Part shown: positions 1 to 7,719 of the stretch, one piece after another
Numbering within the stretch: position 1 is the first letter of the stretch
Layout: each line of letters begins with the position of its first letter
Origin: Candidatus Babeliales bacterium
GTDB taxonomy: Bacteria > Babelota > Babeliae > Babelales > CAIQNR01
Direction of reading: 5' to 3'
DNA: 10,302 nucleotides
NCBI GenBank assembly: GCA_021735725.1
Contig: JAIPGS010000028.1
Location: forward strand, 1 to 10,302
The notes under the pieces: model-generated
Databases searched by the model: none
The model's input: only the letters and a program-made list of their open reading frames with translations
What the model was told of the DNA's origin: nothing
Made by a program: the position numbers and the translations under genes

Positions 1-2
1 GA

Positions 3-206
3 TATTTTAATGCAAAAAAAAATGGGATTAACTTAAAAATATTAAAACAATGGACTGGCCAAATATCATATTAGCTAACCTACCATGCTAAGTCTCTTTT
101 TGTAAGTCCTAACAAAATCTCAATACATATAAATCACACGAATTATCAACACCTCCCCTTTGAGCGCGAACAAGCTTTAGCCTCTAGCGAATACCATAGA
201 ATAGGA
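3..206 (+). other. Probable interrupted N-terminal coding region of the CotH-like gene, with in-frame TAG at 72-74
   Basis: The frame of the CotH-like gene at 207 stays open back to 75, then meets TAG at 72-74, and is open again from 3 to 71. There is no ATG, GTG or TTG in this frame between 75 and 206. The translation of 75-206 nonetheless looks like authentic family sequence: a stretch reading KISIHINHTNYQHL, then FEREQAL, resembles the usual start of Bacteroidota CotH-like proteins (I-I-D-I-K, F-Q-K-L, R-x-x-A-L) just before the V-P-A-K-I strand. The 3-71 segment (KILKQWTGQISY before the stop) also reads like protein. I infer that the gene began upstream of the window and carries a nonsense codon, one base away from CAG (Gln), or a sequencing error. 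The similarity is judged from memory of the family, not from an alignment. Confidence 0.55.
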
Positions 207-2528
207 ATGAATTTTAATTATGTTCCGGCTAAAATAGAATATGAAGATAAATTAACCCCCATTAAAATAAGACTTAAGGGTGATAGGCAAATTCATTTTG
301 AACATAGTAATCAATGGTCGTTTCGAATAAAAGTAAAGGGCGATAATACTTTATTTCGAATGAAGAATTTTTCAATTCAAAAGCCAAGGGCAAGGAATTA
401 TATTCATGAGTGGATTTTTCATGAAGTACTTCATTTAGAAGGGTTAATTTCCGGACGATATTTCTTTGCCGATGTAAATTTAAATGGAAATAATCTGGGA
501 ATATATGCTTTTGAAGAACATTTTGAAAAGCGATTAATTGAAAATAACAACTTAAGAGAAGCACCCATACTAAAATTCGAGGAAAATAAAAGTCGCGATT
601 ATCGTTTTAGTGTAATCGCTCCATTTGATGAAAAAAATCTGATTGACTCCGTTCAACGTTCTTACTTTAACAAAGCAAATGAATTACTTGACGGATTTAG
701 AAGAGGAAATTTATCCATAAGTAGTGTATTTGATTATAATAAATTGGGGAAGTACTTTGCTATTACAGATCTTTTGCAAGTTCCTCATGGGGGTCTATGG
801 AAGAGCATTCGTTTCTATTATAATCCAATAACATCTCTTATTGAACCTATTGGATATGATGGTCATCATGGTATTGATAAAATGGGCGATAATTCATTTC
901 TTGCATGTGAGATTGGCATAAACCCGGAAGCCAGATGGATACATGAAGCATATGGTAATTGGTTTAGGATGATTTTTAACGATCCTAACACTTTTGATAA
1001 TAATTTTATAAACTCTTATTTCAATGCCTTGTGGGAATTAACTGATGCTGAATACTTAGATGATTTATTCGATGAAATTGGGGGTGACCTAGAAGACAAT
1101 CTAATTTTAATTTCGCGAGACTTTCCATTACTGGCTGATCATGCTTTAGGTTTTGGGCCCGATCTATTTACTTTCTCTAAAAGATCATTTTATGATAGGC
1201 AAAAAAGGATTCGTGAAAATTTGATCGATATTAGCTTACAAGTACACATAAAAAGTAATGAAGAAAGTACATTAACCCTAAAAGTTGGCAATCCTGAAAT
1301 GCTTCCATTAAGTGTCAATGGTTTGTTAATCAATGGTAATTTAATATCCCCAACTACTGACAATTTTATTTTACCTGCAAGAAAAACAGATGATTACGTT
1401 ACATACCATACCTTAACTTTTAAAAGCGATACAGTTTTACAAAAATTTATAACGGATAGTTTAGAATTTGTAAAATTAAGTTATCAGTTACCCGGTTGGG
1501 GGCAAATTAAAGAAGCCAATATTCTGCCCTTTAAAGAACCTTACAATCAAGCCCAAAATGAAGACCTGGTTAGAAATATTGGCAAGTATAATAATTATCC
1601 ATTTTTAGATATTAATGAGTTAAATAAAACCATTCGCTTTAAAACAGGGCAATGGGTAATTGAAAAGGATGTAGTTGTTCCAAGTGGTTACAAAGTCTTA
1701 GCATCTGAAGGAGTTGAAATAGATTTGGTTAAAAATGCTTGCATTTTATCATATTCGCCTTTGATTTTTCAAGGCGATCCGGATATGAAAATTCATGTTT
1801 TTTCATCGGATTCAACTGGACAAGGGATTGCCATTTTAAATGCTAACGAAACTTCTGTTTTTGAAAATGTTATTTTTGAGAACCTGACAAATATTTCAAG
1901 ACCTGGGTGGATATTAACGTCAGCCATAACTTGTTATGAGTCGAATTTGATCGTGAAGAATTCAAAATTTTTAAATAACCATTCTGAAGATTATTTAAAT
2001 GTTTTTCGAAGTCATTTTACAATCACCGATTCAGAATTCATAAACGTGTTCTCAGATGCTTTTGACTCAGATTTCTCTATTGGTTCATTTACAAATTGTG
2101 TGTTTTTTAATTGTGGAAATGATGCTATTGATATTTCTGGAAGTACTGTTTTAGTGGACAGTACACTCATAGATGGCATTGGAGATAAGGGTTTGTCGGC
2201 AGGAGAAAACAGTGAACTTACAGCCAAAAATATTACCATCAAAAATGCAGAAATAGCAGTCACATCTAAAGATTTATCAAAATTGTTTGCCGAATCAATA
2301 AATATTTATGATTGTCGAATCGGATATACCGCTTTTCAAAAAAAATCTGAATTCGGAAGTGCAACCATTCTATTGACTGGTGGTAAAATGACAAATGTTG
2401 AGCTCCCATACATGCTCGAACAAAATTCATCATTGATCGTTGATGGGAATTCTAGAAACCCCGATCGAGAAAATGTTCAGGAAATATTGTATGGAGTTGT
2501 ATTCGGGAAAAGCAGTAAATCTAATTAA
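207..2528 (+). CDS. CotH-kinase-like protein with C-terminal right-handed parallel beta-helix (probably N-terminally truncated)
   Basis: This is a 773-residue product from the first in-frame ATG. Residues about 1-340 match the CotH family, a divergent protein-kinase-like fold found in spore-coat and surface proteins. Visible marks are the strands around IRLKGD (21-26), WSFRIKVKGDNTLF (37-50) and NYIHEW (64-69), the NGNNLGIYAFEEHFEKR strand-loop (93-109), and an acidic EPIGYDGH motif whose Asp218 is a candidate metal or catalytic residue. Residues about 350-460 are a linker with beta character. From about 470 to 745 the chain has short repeating strands rich in N, S, I and F (for example NVIFENL and NSKFLNN), typical of right-handed parallel beta-helices that bind or process polysaccharide. 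As written it has no signal peptide, which is odd for a surface protein and is explained if the true N-terminus lies upstream of the TAG at 72-74. It lies 48 nt before a membrane-anchored metallophosphoesterase-like gene. Its substrate is unknown. Confidence 0.8.
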   Translation: MNFNYVPAKIEYEDKLTPIKIRLKGDRQIHFEHSNQWSFRIKVKGDNTLFRMKNFSIQKPRARNYIHEWIFHEVLHLEGLISGRYFFADVNLNGNNLGIYAFEEHFEKRLIENNNLREAPILKFEENKSRDYRFSVIAPFDEKNLIDSVQRSYFNKANELLDGFRRGNLSISSVFDYNKLGKYFAITDLLQVPHGGLWKSIRFYYNPITSLIEPIGYDGHHGIDKMGDNSFLACEIGINPEARWIHEAYGNWFRMIFNDPNTFDNNFINSYFNALWELTDAEYLDDLFDEIGGDLEDNLILISRDFPLLADHALGFGPDLFTFSKRSFYDRQKRIRENLIDISLQVHIKSNEESTLTLKVGNPEMLPLSVNGLLINGNLISPTTDNFILPARKTDDYVTYHTLTFKSDTVLQKFITDSLEFVKLSYQLPGWGQIKEANILPFKEPYNQAQNEDLVRNIGKYNNYPFLDINELNKTIRFKTGQWVIEKDVVVPSGYKVLASEGVEIDLVKNACILSYSPLIFQGDPDMKIHVFSSDSTGQGIAILNANETSVFENVIFENLTNISRPGWILTSAITCYESNLIVKNSKFLNNHSEDYLNVFRSHFTITDSEFINVFSDAFDSDFSIGSFTNCVFFNCGNDAIDISGSTVLVDSTLIDGIGDKGLSAGENSELTAKNITIKNAEIAVTSKDLSKLFAESINIYDCRIGYTAFQKKSEFGSATILLTGGKMTNVELPYMLEQNSSLIVDGNSRNPDRENVQEILYGVVFGKSSKSN

Positions 2529-2576
2529 TCAAAAAAGTATTTTTCGAATTAAAGATTGAAGTAAAAAATTGTGATT

Positions 2577-3743
2577 ATGAAATTCTTCAAAATAAAGCTT
2601 TTAATTGTTTTGGCTTTTTTGTTATTTATCACATTGTGCAGTTATGGCATCTTTTACTATACTTTGTATTATTTACAAGGACCCGGATATAGTACTATGA
2701 CCTCACCAAATAAAGTGGGTGATTCAGAAATAGTTTTAAAATTTGCAACATTTGGGCATATCAAAAATGATTATCGAAGAGATCTACCACCGGATCATAA
2801 GGGTTATACAAGAAGTGGTTTGAATAAAGTGATCTCCGATGAGATTGATGGTCAAGCCTATTTTGATGATAAATTCATTAAGGCTTTACCTAAAATTAAA
2901 GAAAAGCAAACGGATATGCTTTTTATTACCGGAGACTTAATGCCCTTAAATACAATTGATATTTATGAAAGAAATGATAGCGTTAGAAGTGTAGTTAATG
3001 AACAAAAAATATTGGAGCATTGCTGGAAAATGATAATTTCTGAGCTCAAAGATATTACAAATGATTTTTTTATTGCTCCCGGAAATCACGACATATATGG
3101 CAAAACAGCTGAGGATGTATATAGAAATGAAATTGGAGAACCTTATTTTTCTTTCGCTAAAAAAAATATTCGTTTTGTTATTCTTAACTCGGTATTAAAA
3201 GATACCACAAATGTGTATTATGATAAATGGGCCTGGCCTGTTGATTTGCCACAAGAACAAATTCAATTTTTGGAAAATGGCTTTAAATCTCTTTGGAAAG
3301 AAGAAATCATATTTATATTTATTCACCACAGCCCCATTAATATACCCAACTGGATGGATAAAATTCATCCATTGTTAGCTGAATCAAATTGTCATACTGT
3401 TTTTTCGGGTACTCGGTTTGGTACAATGGGTTCAACAAGAAAAGATGGTGTTATTTATTTAGATGGTGGTATTGATCATAATGTTTCATATAATCCTTCT
3501 TTTTATGTTTCAACTGAAGTATGGAGTAATGGTAAAATTAATCATGATATTCATTATATATCCCCAACTTCGATCAACGGAAAGATTCGAGTTATCACAA
3601 ATACGTTTGGGTTTTTCATCAAAAAGACCTATAAATTTGCGAAAAAACACATGCTTATTAGTATTTTCTTTCTTTGCTTTTTAAGCATCGTTTTTTTTAT
3701 TCTTTTCAGAAAATTTTATTTAAACAGAAGAGGTGTTTTATGA
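2577..3743 (+). CDS. Membrane-anchored metallophosphoesterase-fold protein with degenerate metal site
   Basis: This 388-residue protein starts at ATG 2577. A GTG at 2571 would add two residues, and neither start has a clear ribosome binding site. Residues 8-31 form a hydrophobic N-terminal anchor or uncleaved signal, and 359-378 form a second membrane segment, leaving a large domain between them that is probably extracytoplasmic. The core shows calcineurin-like phosphoesterase motifs: ITGDLM (GD at 119-120), PGNHD (GNHD at 169-172) and IHHSP (HH at 250-251). The usual first D-x-H is replaced: where family members have F-G-D-x-H this reads FGHIK (59-63). The usual last G-H-x-H reads SGTRF (277-281). 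Several metal ligands are therefore missing, and the protein may be inactive, bind one metal, or serve as a binding protein. It overlaps the VTC-domain gene by 4 nt, which suggests the two products act together at the membrane. The fold is fairly sure; activity and substrate are unknown. Confidence 0.78.
   Translation: MKFFKIKLLIVLAFLLFITLCSYGIFYYTLYYLQGPGYSTMTSPNKVGDSEIVLKFATFGHIKNDYRRDLPPDHKGYTRSGLNKVISDEIDGQAYFDDKFIKALPKIKEKQTDMLFITGDLMPLNTIDIYERNDSVRSVVNEQKILEHCWKMIISELKDITNDFFIAPGNHDIYGKTAEDVYRNEIGEPYFSFAKKNIRFVILNSVLKDTTNVYYDKWAWPVDLPQEQIQFLENGFKSLWKEEIIFIFIHHSPINIPNWMDKIHPLLAESNCHTVFSGTRFGTMGSTRKDGVIYLDGGIDHNVSYNPSFYVSTEVWSNGKINHDIHYISPTSINGKIRVITNTFGFFIKKTYKFAKKHMLISIFFLCFLSIVFFILFRKFYLNRRGVL
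3726..3733 (+). promoter_or_regulatory. Ribosome binding site deciding the start of the VTC-domain gene
   Basis: AGAAGAGG lies 6 nt before ATG 3740, inside the end of the metallophosphoesterase-like gene. It is the clearest Shine-Dalgarno-like sequence in the window. It supports a start at 3740 rather than the far upstream ATG at 3674, which would add 22 residues read from a shadow of the upstream gene's membrane segment. Confidence 0.6.
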
Positions 3744-4426
3744 GCAATAAACAATTACTGTCCAGATACGAAAGAAAGTTTAGTGTTCCCGGTTTATCTG
3801 TATATGATGTTGAACGAATTATTAAGACAAATTTGTTGTGCTTCAGAGAAGTTTTTTACCCGCGCTATATTAACAATATTTATCTTGATACTTTTGATAG
3901 AAAAAGTTGGCATGAAAATGTGGTGGGAGACACACATCGTATTAAAGCCAGAATTCGATGGTATGGCGAATTATTAGGCCAAGTAGAATCTCCTTATTTA
4001 GAATTTAAGGTAAAAGATGGGCTGCTTGGAAGAAAACCTTCTTACACATTACCTAATTTTATTTTTGATTCTTCGATTTCAAAAACTATTTTACACGAAT
4101 TATTCCATACAGCTGATTTAAAAGAAGAAATCTTACATCACATGCTGAGATTAGAGCCCACACTTGTAAATCGCTATAAAAGAAAATATTTTTTATCTCA
4201 AAATAAAAAATTCAGACTTACGGTTGACACTGAATTATCATATTATAAAATAAATACCAGTTATAATAATTTTAATCGAGCATATAATGACAAAGATAAG
4301 GTGATTATTGAGATCAAGTACGATAAAGAAGATGACGATAATGTTGATGAAATTTCAAATTCATTTCCTTTCCGACTTACTAAAAAGTCAAAATATGTTT
4401 CTGGTATATATAGTACTGTATATTAA
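3740..4426 (+). CDS. VTC-domain protein, polyphosphate polymerase family
   Basis: This is a 228-residue protein with a single VTC domain, the tunnel fold related to the yeast Vtc4 polyphosphate polymerase and to triphosphate tunnel metalloenzymes. Motifs in order are RYERKF (9-14), INNIYLDT (45-51), KARIRW (69-74), LEFKVK (87-92), RYKRKYF (145-151), RLTVDTEL (159-166), VIIEIKYD (188-195) and a closing KKSKYVSGI (215-223). The alternating charged residues (R, K, E on strands) are those that line the tunnel and hold the phosphate chain and metal. No membrane segment is seen. The start is set by the AGAAGAGG site and by the ATGA overlap with the upstream gene. VTC-domain genes are often found next to CotH-like genes in bacteria, so the three genes of this module probably form one system. 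Whether it makes polyphosphate or transfers another phosphate group cannot be told from the sequence. Confidence 0.85.
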   Translation: MSNKQLLSRYERKFSVPGLSVYDVERIIKTNLLCFREVFYPRYINNIYLDTFDRKSWHENVVGDTHRIKARIRWYGELLGQVESPYLEFKVKDGLLGRKPSYTLPNFIFDSSISKTILHELFHTADLKEEILHHMLRLEPTLVNRYKRKYFLSQNKKFRLTVDTELSYYKINTSYNNFNRAYNDKDKVIIEIKYDKEDDDNVDEISNSFPFRLTKKSKYVSGIYSTVY

Positions 4427-4454
4427 ACCTTTCACCCTTTAATAACAAGAATAT

Positions 4455-5627
4455 ATGAATAATAATAAAATGAATTTCGATTTTTTAATGCCAACAGAAT
4501 TAAAATTTGGATCGGGGAAATTTAATGATATATCAAACATTATCAAAGGAATTGGCCTCCATGCTTTCATAGTTACTGGCAAAAGTTCAATGAAAAAATT
4601 GGGCTATACAAACAAGTTAATTACAGCCCTAGCTGATATAAATATAAAGAGTACAGTCTATAATAATATAAGTTCCAGTCCATCCTTAATGGAAGTTGAA
4701 ATTGGGGCAAAAAAAGCAAGAGAAGTTAATGCTGACTTTGTCATTGGATTTGGTGGTGGCAGCGTAATTGATGCAGCCAAGGCCATCGCTGCAATCAGCA
4801 CAGGAGAAACCCCAGCAAAAGATTATTTTTACAAAAGAGTAGAAATTTCAGCGGCTACTCTTCCAATTATTTCTATACCCACAACTGCTGGCACCGGAAG
4901 TGAAATGAATCGATCAGCCATTATTAGAGATCCTGATAATAACATAAAAGATGGTATTAGAAGTAATTATTTGTATCCTAAAATGGCAATTGTTGACCCA
5001 GAGCTTACACACTCTTTACCAAAAAAAGAAACTGCTGAAACAGGTTTTGATGTTTTAACTCATGCTATCGAATCTTTTGTAACACCAAAAGCACAACCAA
5101 TTACAGATGCGTTTGCAATAATGGCTATTAAAAACATTCTAACACATCTGCCAGTTGTATTATCTGATCCACAAAATACTAAATCCAGAGAATATATTTC
5201 TTTATCGAGTGCATTAATGGGTTACAATCTCTCATTTGTTGGCACTTGTTTCCCACATAGAGTTGACAAGCCTCTTTGTGCAATACATCCCGAGATATCA
5301 CATGGACAAAGCCTGGCTGTTTTTTATCCTTATTGGGCAAAATTAAGCTGGAAAGGAAATACAGCCAGATTTGCTGAGTTGTCATATTTATTTGATAAAT
5401 CAACAATAAAATTAACAGTCAACGAAAGGGCAGAATTATTCCCTGAATTAATTACCAAGTTCATAAAATCAATTGGTCTTAAAACAAATATTTGCGATTT
5501 AGGAATTACAAATAAAATAATACCCCAATTAATTGAGGGTGCTGCAGGAGATTTAACTATAAATCCTGTACCAATTAAAAAGGAAGATTTACAAAACATT
5601 TTTGAAAACGTTTTTCAAGTTAAATAG
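4455..5627 (+). CDS. Iron-type (group III) alcohol dehydrogenase
   Basis: This 390-residue NAD(P)-dependent dehydrogenase has normal family length. The N-terminal half is the nucleotide-binding domain, with GFGGGSVIDAAKAIA (98-112) and TTAGTGSE (143-150). The C-terminal half is the helical metal domain. By comparison with E. coli FucO the four metal ligands are present: Asp199 and His203 in DVLTHAIE, His268 in FPHR, and His283 in ISHG. The histidine that usually follows in H-x-x-x-H is Lys272, and the loop between the last two ligands is one residue longer, so the active site differs from textbook members. Relatives with this kind of variation reduce small aldehydes, including phosphonoacetaldehyde in phosphonate pathways. 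The next gene begins 8 nt downstream, so it belongs with the PGK and GAPDH homologues. I infer that it reduces the aldehyde made by the GAPDH pair. ATG 4455 is used; an internal ATG at 4470 is possible. Confidence 0.88.
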   Translation: MNNNKMNFDFLMPTELKFGSGKFNDISNIIKGIGLHAFIVTGKSSMKKLGYTNKLITALADINIKSTVYNNISSSPSLMEVEIGAKKAREVNADFVIGFGGGSVIDAAKAIAAISTGETPAKDYFYKRVEISAATLPIISIPTTAGTGSEMNRSAIIRDPDNNIKDGIRSNYLYPKMAIVDPELTHSLPKKETAETGFDVLTHAIESFVTPKAQPITDAFAIMAIKNILTHLPVVLSDPQNTKSREYISLSSALMGYNLSFVGTCFPHRVDKPLCAIHPEISHGQSLAVFYPYWAKLSWKGNTARFAELSYLFDKSTIKLTVNERAELFPELITKFIKSIGLKTNICDLGITNKIIPQLIEGAAGDLTINPVPIKKEDLQNIFENVFQVK

Positions 5628-5635
5628 ATGATTAA

Positions 5636-6802
5636 ATGGATATCAAAAAACTAAAGCTAGAGGGCAAAAGAATATTCATTAGGACTGATTATAATGTAGT
5701 ACTTTCTTCTCAAGGGGAAATTTTAGACGACACTCGAATTAAACGCGGATTAGCAACAGTTAAGTGGTGTTCTAATCAAGGGGGAAGGGTAATAATTGCC
5801 ACTCACTTAGGATATCCTGGGGGAAAAATCGATAGCAATTTAAGTACTCAGCTATTAGTAAAAAACATTGAACAAAACCTTAAACAAAAAATTCGCTTTG
5901 TAAATGATTGTGTCGGAGAATCTGTTAAAGACGCCATTACATCATTAAAAAATGGGGAGGTGCTGCTATTGGAAAATCTAAGATTCTATATGGGTGAATT
6001 AGATAATGACGAAGGTTTTGCAAGAAAGCTTATTATGGGATATGATATATTTATCAATGATGCATTCTCTGTTAGCCATAGAAATCATGCTTCTGTAAAT
6101 GCTATAAATAAATTTGCCAATAAAAGTTATTTTGGATTATCATTAACTAAAGAACTTTCTGTTCTTACTAATACTTTGTCTAGGTCAAAAAAATCAATCG
6201 CCATTATTGGTGGAGGCTGGAAGGCAACTCAAAAAATTGAGGTTGTTGAAAATCTTGCAAAAAACATGCATTTTATTTTAATTGGAGGAGCTTTGGCTCA
6301 GATTTTTTATATCGCAAAAGGAATTTCATTAAACAACTCCATTGAAATTCCAACTGAAAAAATTAAGCTTGCTACTTCCATTCTGGAAAATTATAACAAT
6401 ATAATTTTACCTGTAGACAATTTAACTTTAGTAGATAAAAAAATTAAGAATATTAAACACTCAGATATTGAGCAGAATATGCAATTATTAGATATAGGTA
6501 TAGAAACTCTTCTCGTTTTTAAAGCTATTATTTCTAAAGCTGAAGTCGTTTTTTGGAACGGCCCTTTGGGAAAATATGAAGACCCTTTATTTGAAAATGG
6601 AACCAAAGAAATAGCTACTCATATTTCTAATTTACAAGATGTTGAAGGTGTCATTTGTGGAGGTGATACTTTAGCTGCAATCAATGATTTTGGATTAAGT
6701 AAAAGGTATTCATATTTATCCTCAGCAGGTGGCGCTGCATTGAACTTTTTAGCAGGAAAAAACATGCCTGGATTTGAAAACATTAACACAGATATAATAT
6801 GA
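5636..6802 (+). CDS. Phosphoglycerate kinase paralogue with altered substrate patch
   Basis: This is a 388-residue full-length PGK-family protein. Family marks in order are RTDYNV (16-21), DDTRIK (31-36), THLGYP (56-61), LENLRF (112-117), NDAFSVSHR (141-149), GGGWKATQK (192-200), FWNGPLG (306-312), CGGDT (341-345) and SSAGGAALNFL (362-372). Residues that hold 3-phosphoglycerate in known PGKs are mostly kept: Asp18, Asn20, Arg34, His57, Arg116 and Arg149. The Arg of SHLGRP, part of the basic patch, is Tyr60, and the usual GGAKV loop has one extra residue with Trp, although both lysines (196 and 200) remain. PGKs phosphorylate a carboxylate with ATP. I infer that this copy activates a related three-carbon acid rather than serving central glycolysis. 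It is followed by GAPDH homologues with an ATGA overlap, the natural next step from an acyl phosphate. A housekeeping role cannot be excluded, but the operon argues against it. Confidence 0.88.
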   Translation: MDIKKLKLEGKRIFIRTDYNVVLSSQGEILDDTRIKRGLATVKWCSNQGGRVIIATHLGYPGGKIDSNLSTQLLVKNIEQNLKQKIRFVNDCVGESVKDAITSLKNGEVLLLENLRFYMGELDNDEGFARKLIMGYDIFINDAFSVSHRNHASVNAINKFANKSYFGLSLTKELSVLTNTLSRSKKSIAIIGGGWKATQKIEVVENLAKNMHFILIGGALAQIFYIAKGISLNNSIEIPTEKIKLATSILENYNNIILPVDNLTLVDKKIKNIKHSDIEQNMQLLDIGIETLLVFKAIISKAEVVFWNGPLGKYEDPLFENGTKEIATHISNLQDVEGVICGGDTLAAINDFGLSKRYSYLSSAGGAALNFLAGKNMPGFENINTDII

Positions 6803-7719
6803 AGGTTGGAATTATAAATTATAATTTAATTGGGAAGCGGGTTGCTGATGCAGTGACCTTACAAAATGATATGAGGGTTGTTGGTATAGTTGAGCCTGAA
6901 AAAACTAATAAAAACACCGCTGAACTTAAGGGATATAATGTATATAACAAGCCTAATAGTAAATTTTTTAATCGTTGTGATATTATCGTGAATTGCGATG
7001 AAAAGAAATACAATACCGGAGTTAATACAATCAATATCCATAACAATTCTGAGTCGAGTAAATTATTCGCTTCATTATCAAATTTTCAAGATGCATTCAA
7101 TATTAAAGAACTTAAAATAGCCGAACCAAATAATATTGCAATTACCAGAATTTTATATGCTATTTTTAGTAACGTTAAAATTAAAAGACTTTATGCTTCA
7201 ATAGTTGTACGAGGAGCACATGCAACACTTTTTAATAATGGACCAATTGATGCATTAAAACCCATTTTTAAAAAGCCATATGAACAAACCGAATTAGAAG
7301 CTCTTCTTGGAAAAGATGTTGACATATTTATACAACAGGTGCTTGCTTCATATACAAGTTCAAACAATATTATTCTGAAAATTGATGTAACAAACTCGAT
7401 TCATCGGGATGAAATAATTTCATTACTGCAAAATTCTCCTAGAATAATAGTAGCAGCTGGGAGAGATGGTTTTAAAGATAGTGCTCATATTCAGGAATTT
7501 TATAGAGATTTAGGAAGACCAAGATTTGACCGACCAGAAATTTTTCTTTGGGAAGAAAACATTCTCGTTAACCAAAATAGTATATATATTATGGTAGATG
7601 TAAGTACTGAAGCGACAATTATTCCTGACATTATTGATGCTATAAGGTTAAATAAAACCAATGAGGATATTTTAAATTGTATTAAAACAACAGACACATT
7701 AATAGGTATAAAAAAATGA
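6799..7719 (+). CDS. Catalytically degenerate class II (archaeal-type) GAPDH paralogue, probable pseudoenzyme
   Basis: This 306-residue protein is clearly homologous to the class II GAPDH encoded directly after it: IGKRVADAV then LQNDM (11-25) against IGKRLADAV then LQDDM, and LGRPRFDRPEIFLW (238-251) against the same motif. The functional residues are gone. The Rossmann glycines G-Y-G-x-x-G read NYNLIG (7-12). The catalytic Cys of S-C-S-S-T-G aligns with Pro110 in AEPNNIA. The catalytic His of the P-T-T-x-x-H motif aligns with Asn189. The SHH loop is missing, and the R-R phosphate-binding pair is reduced to VR (137-138). About 35 residues have been lost overall, yet the frame is intact and the C-terminal half is well kept, so this is not simple decay. 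I infer a structural or regulatory subunit that pairs with the active paralogue. Its own substrate or cofactor is unknown. It is linked by 4-nt overlaps to both neighbours. Confidence 0.82.
   Translation: MKVGIINYNLIGKRVADAVTLQNDMRVVGIVEPEKTNKNTAELKGYNVYNKPNSKFFNRCDIIVNCDEKKYNTGVNTINIHNNSESSKLFASLSNFQDAFNIKELKIAEPNNIAITRILYAIFSNVKIKRLYASIVVRGAHATLFNNGPIDALKPIFKKPYEQTELEALLGKDVDIFIQQVLASYTSSNNIILKIDVTNSIHRDEIISLLQNSPRIIVAAGRDGFKDSAHIQEFYRDLGRPRFDRPEIFLWEENILVNQNSIYIMVDVSTEATIIPDIIDAIRLNKTNEDILNCIKTTDTLIGIKK

Noticed and set aside
10..36. Short frame from ATG 10 through an A9 run as a possible slippage start for the CotH-like gene
   Set aside because: The frame stops at TAA within nine codons. 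Slippage at the A9 run would still leave the TAG at 72-74 in the way.
3674..3739. N-terminal extension of the VTC-domain protein from ATG 3674
   Set aside because: It only reads the membrane-segment coding of the upstream gene in another frame. The AGAAGAGG site and ATGA overlap place the start at 3740.
4403..4426. AT-rich near-palindrome around TAGTACTGTA at the end of the VTC-domain gene
   Set aside because: It is short, has weak pairing with no GC stem and no following T-tract, and lies within coding sequence, so it does not support a terminator.
5179..5599. Minus-strand open frames opposite the iron-type dehydrogenase
   Set aside because: They are low-complexity translations overlapping a well-supported gene, with no motif or ribosome binding site.
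6819..7046. Minus-strand open frames opposite the degenerate GAPDH paralogue
   Set aside because: They are shadows in AT-rich DNA. The plus-strand frame is clearly homologous to its neighbour and coupled to both flanking genes.
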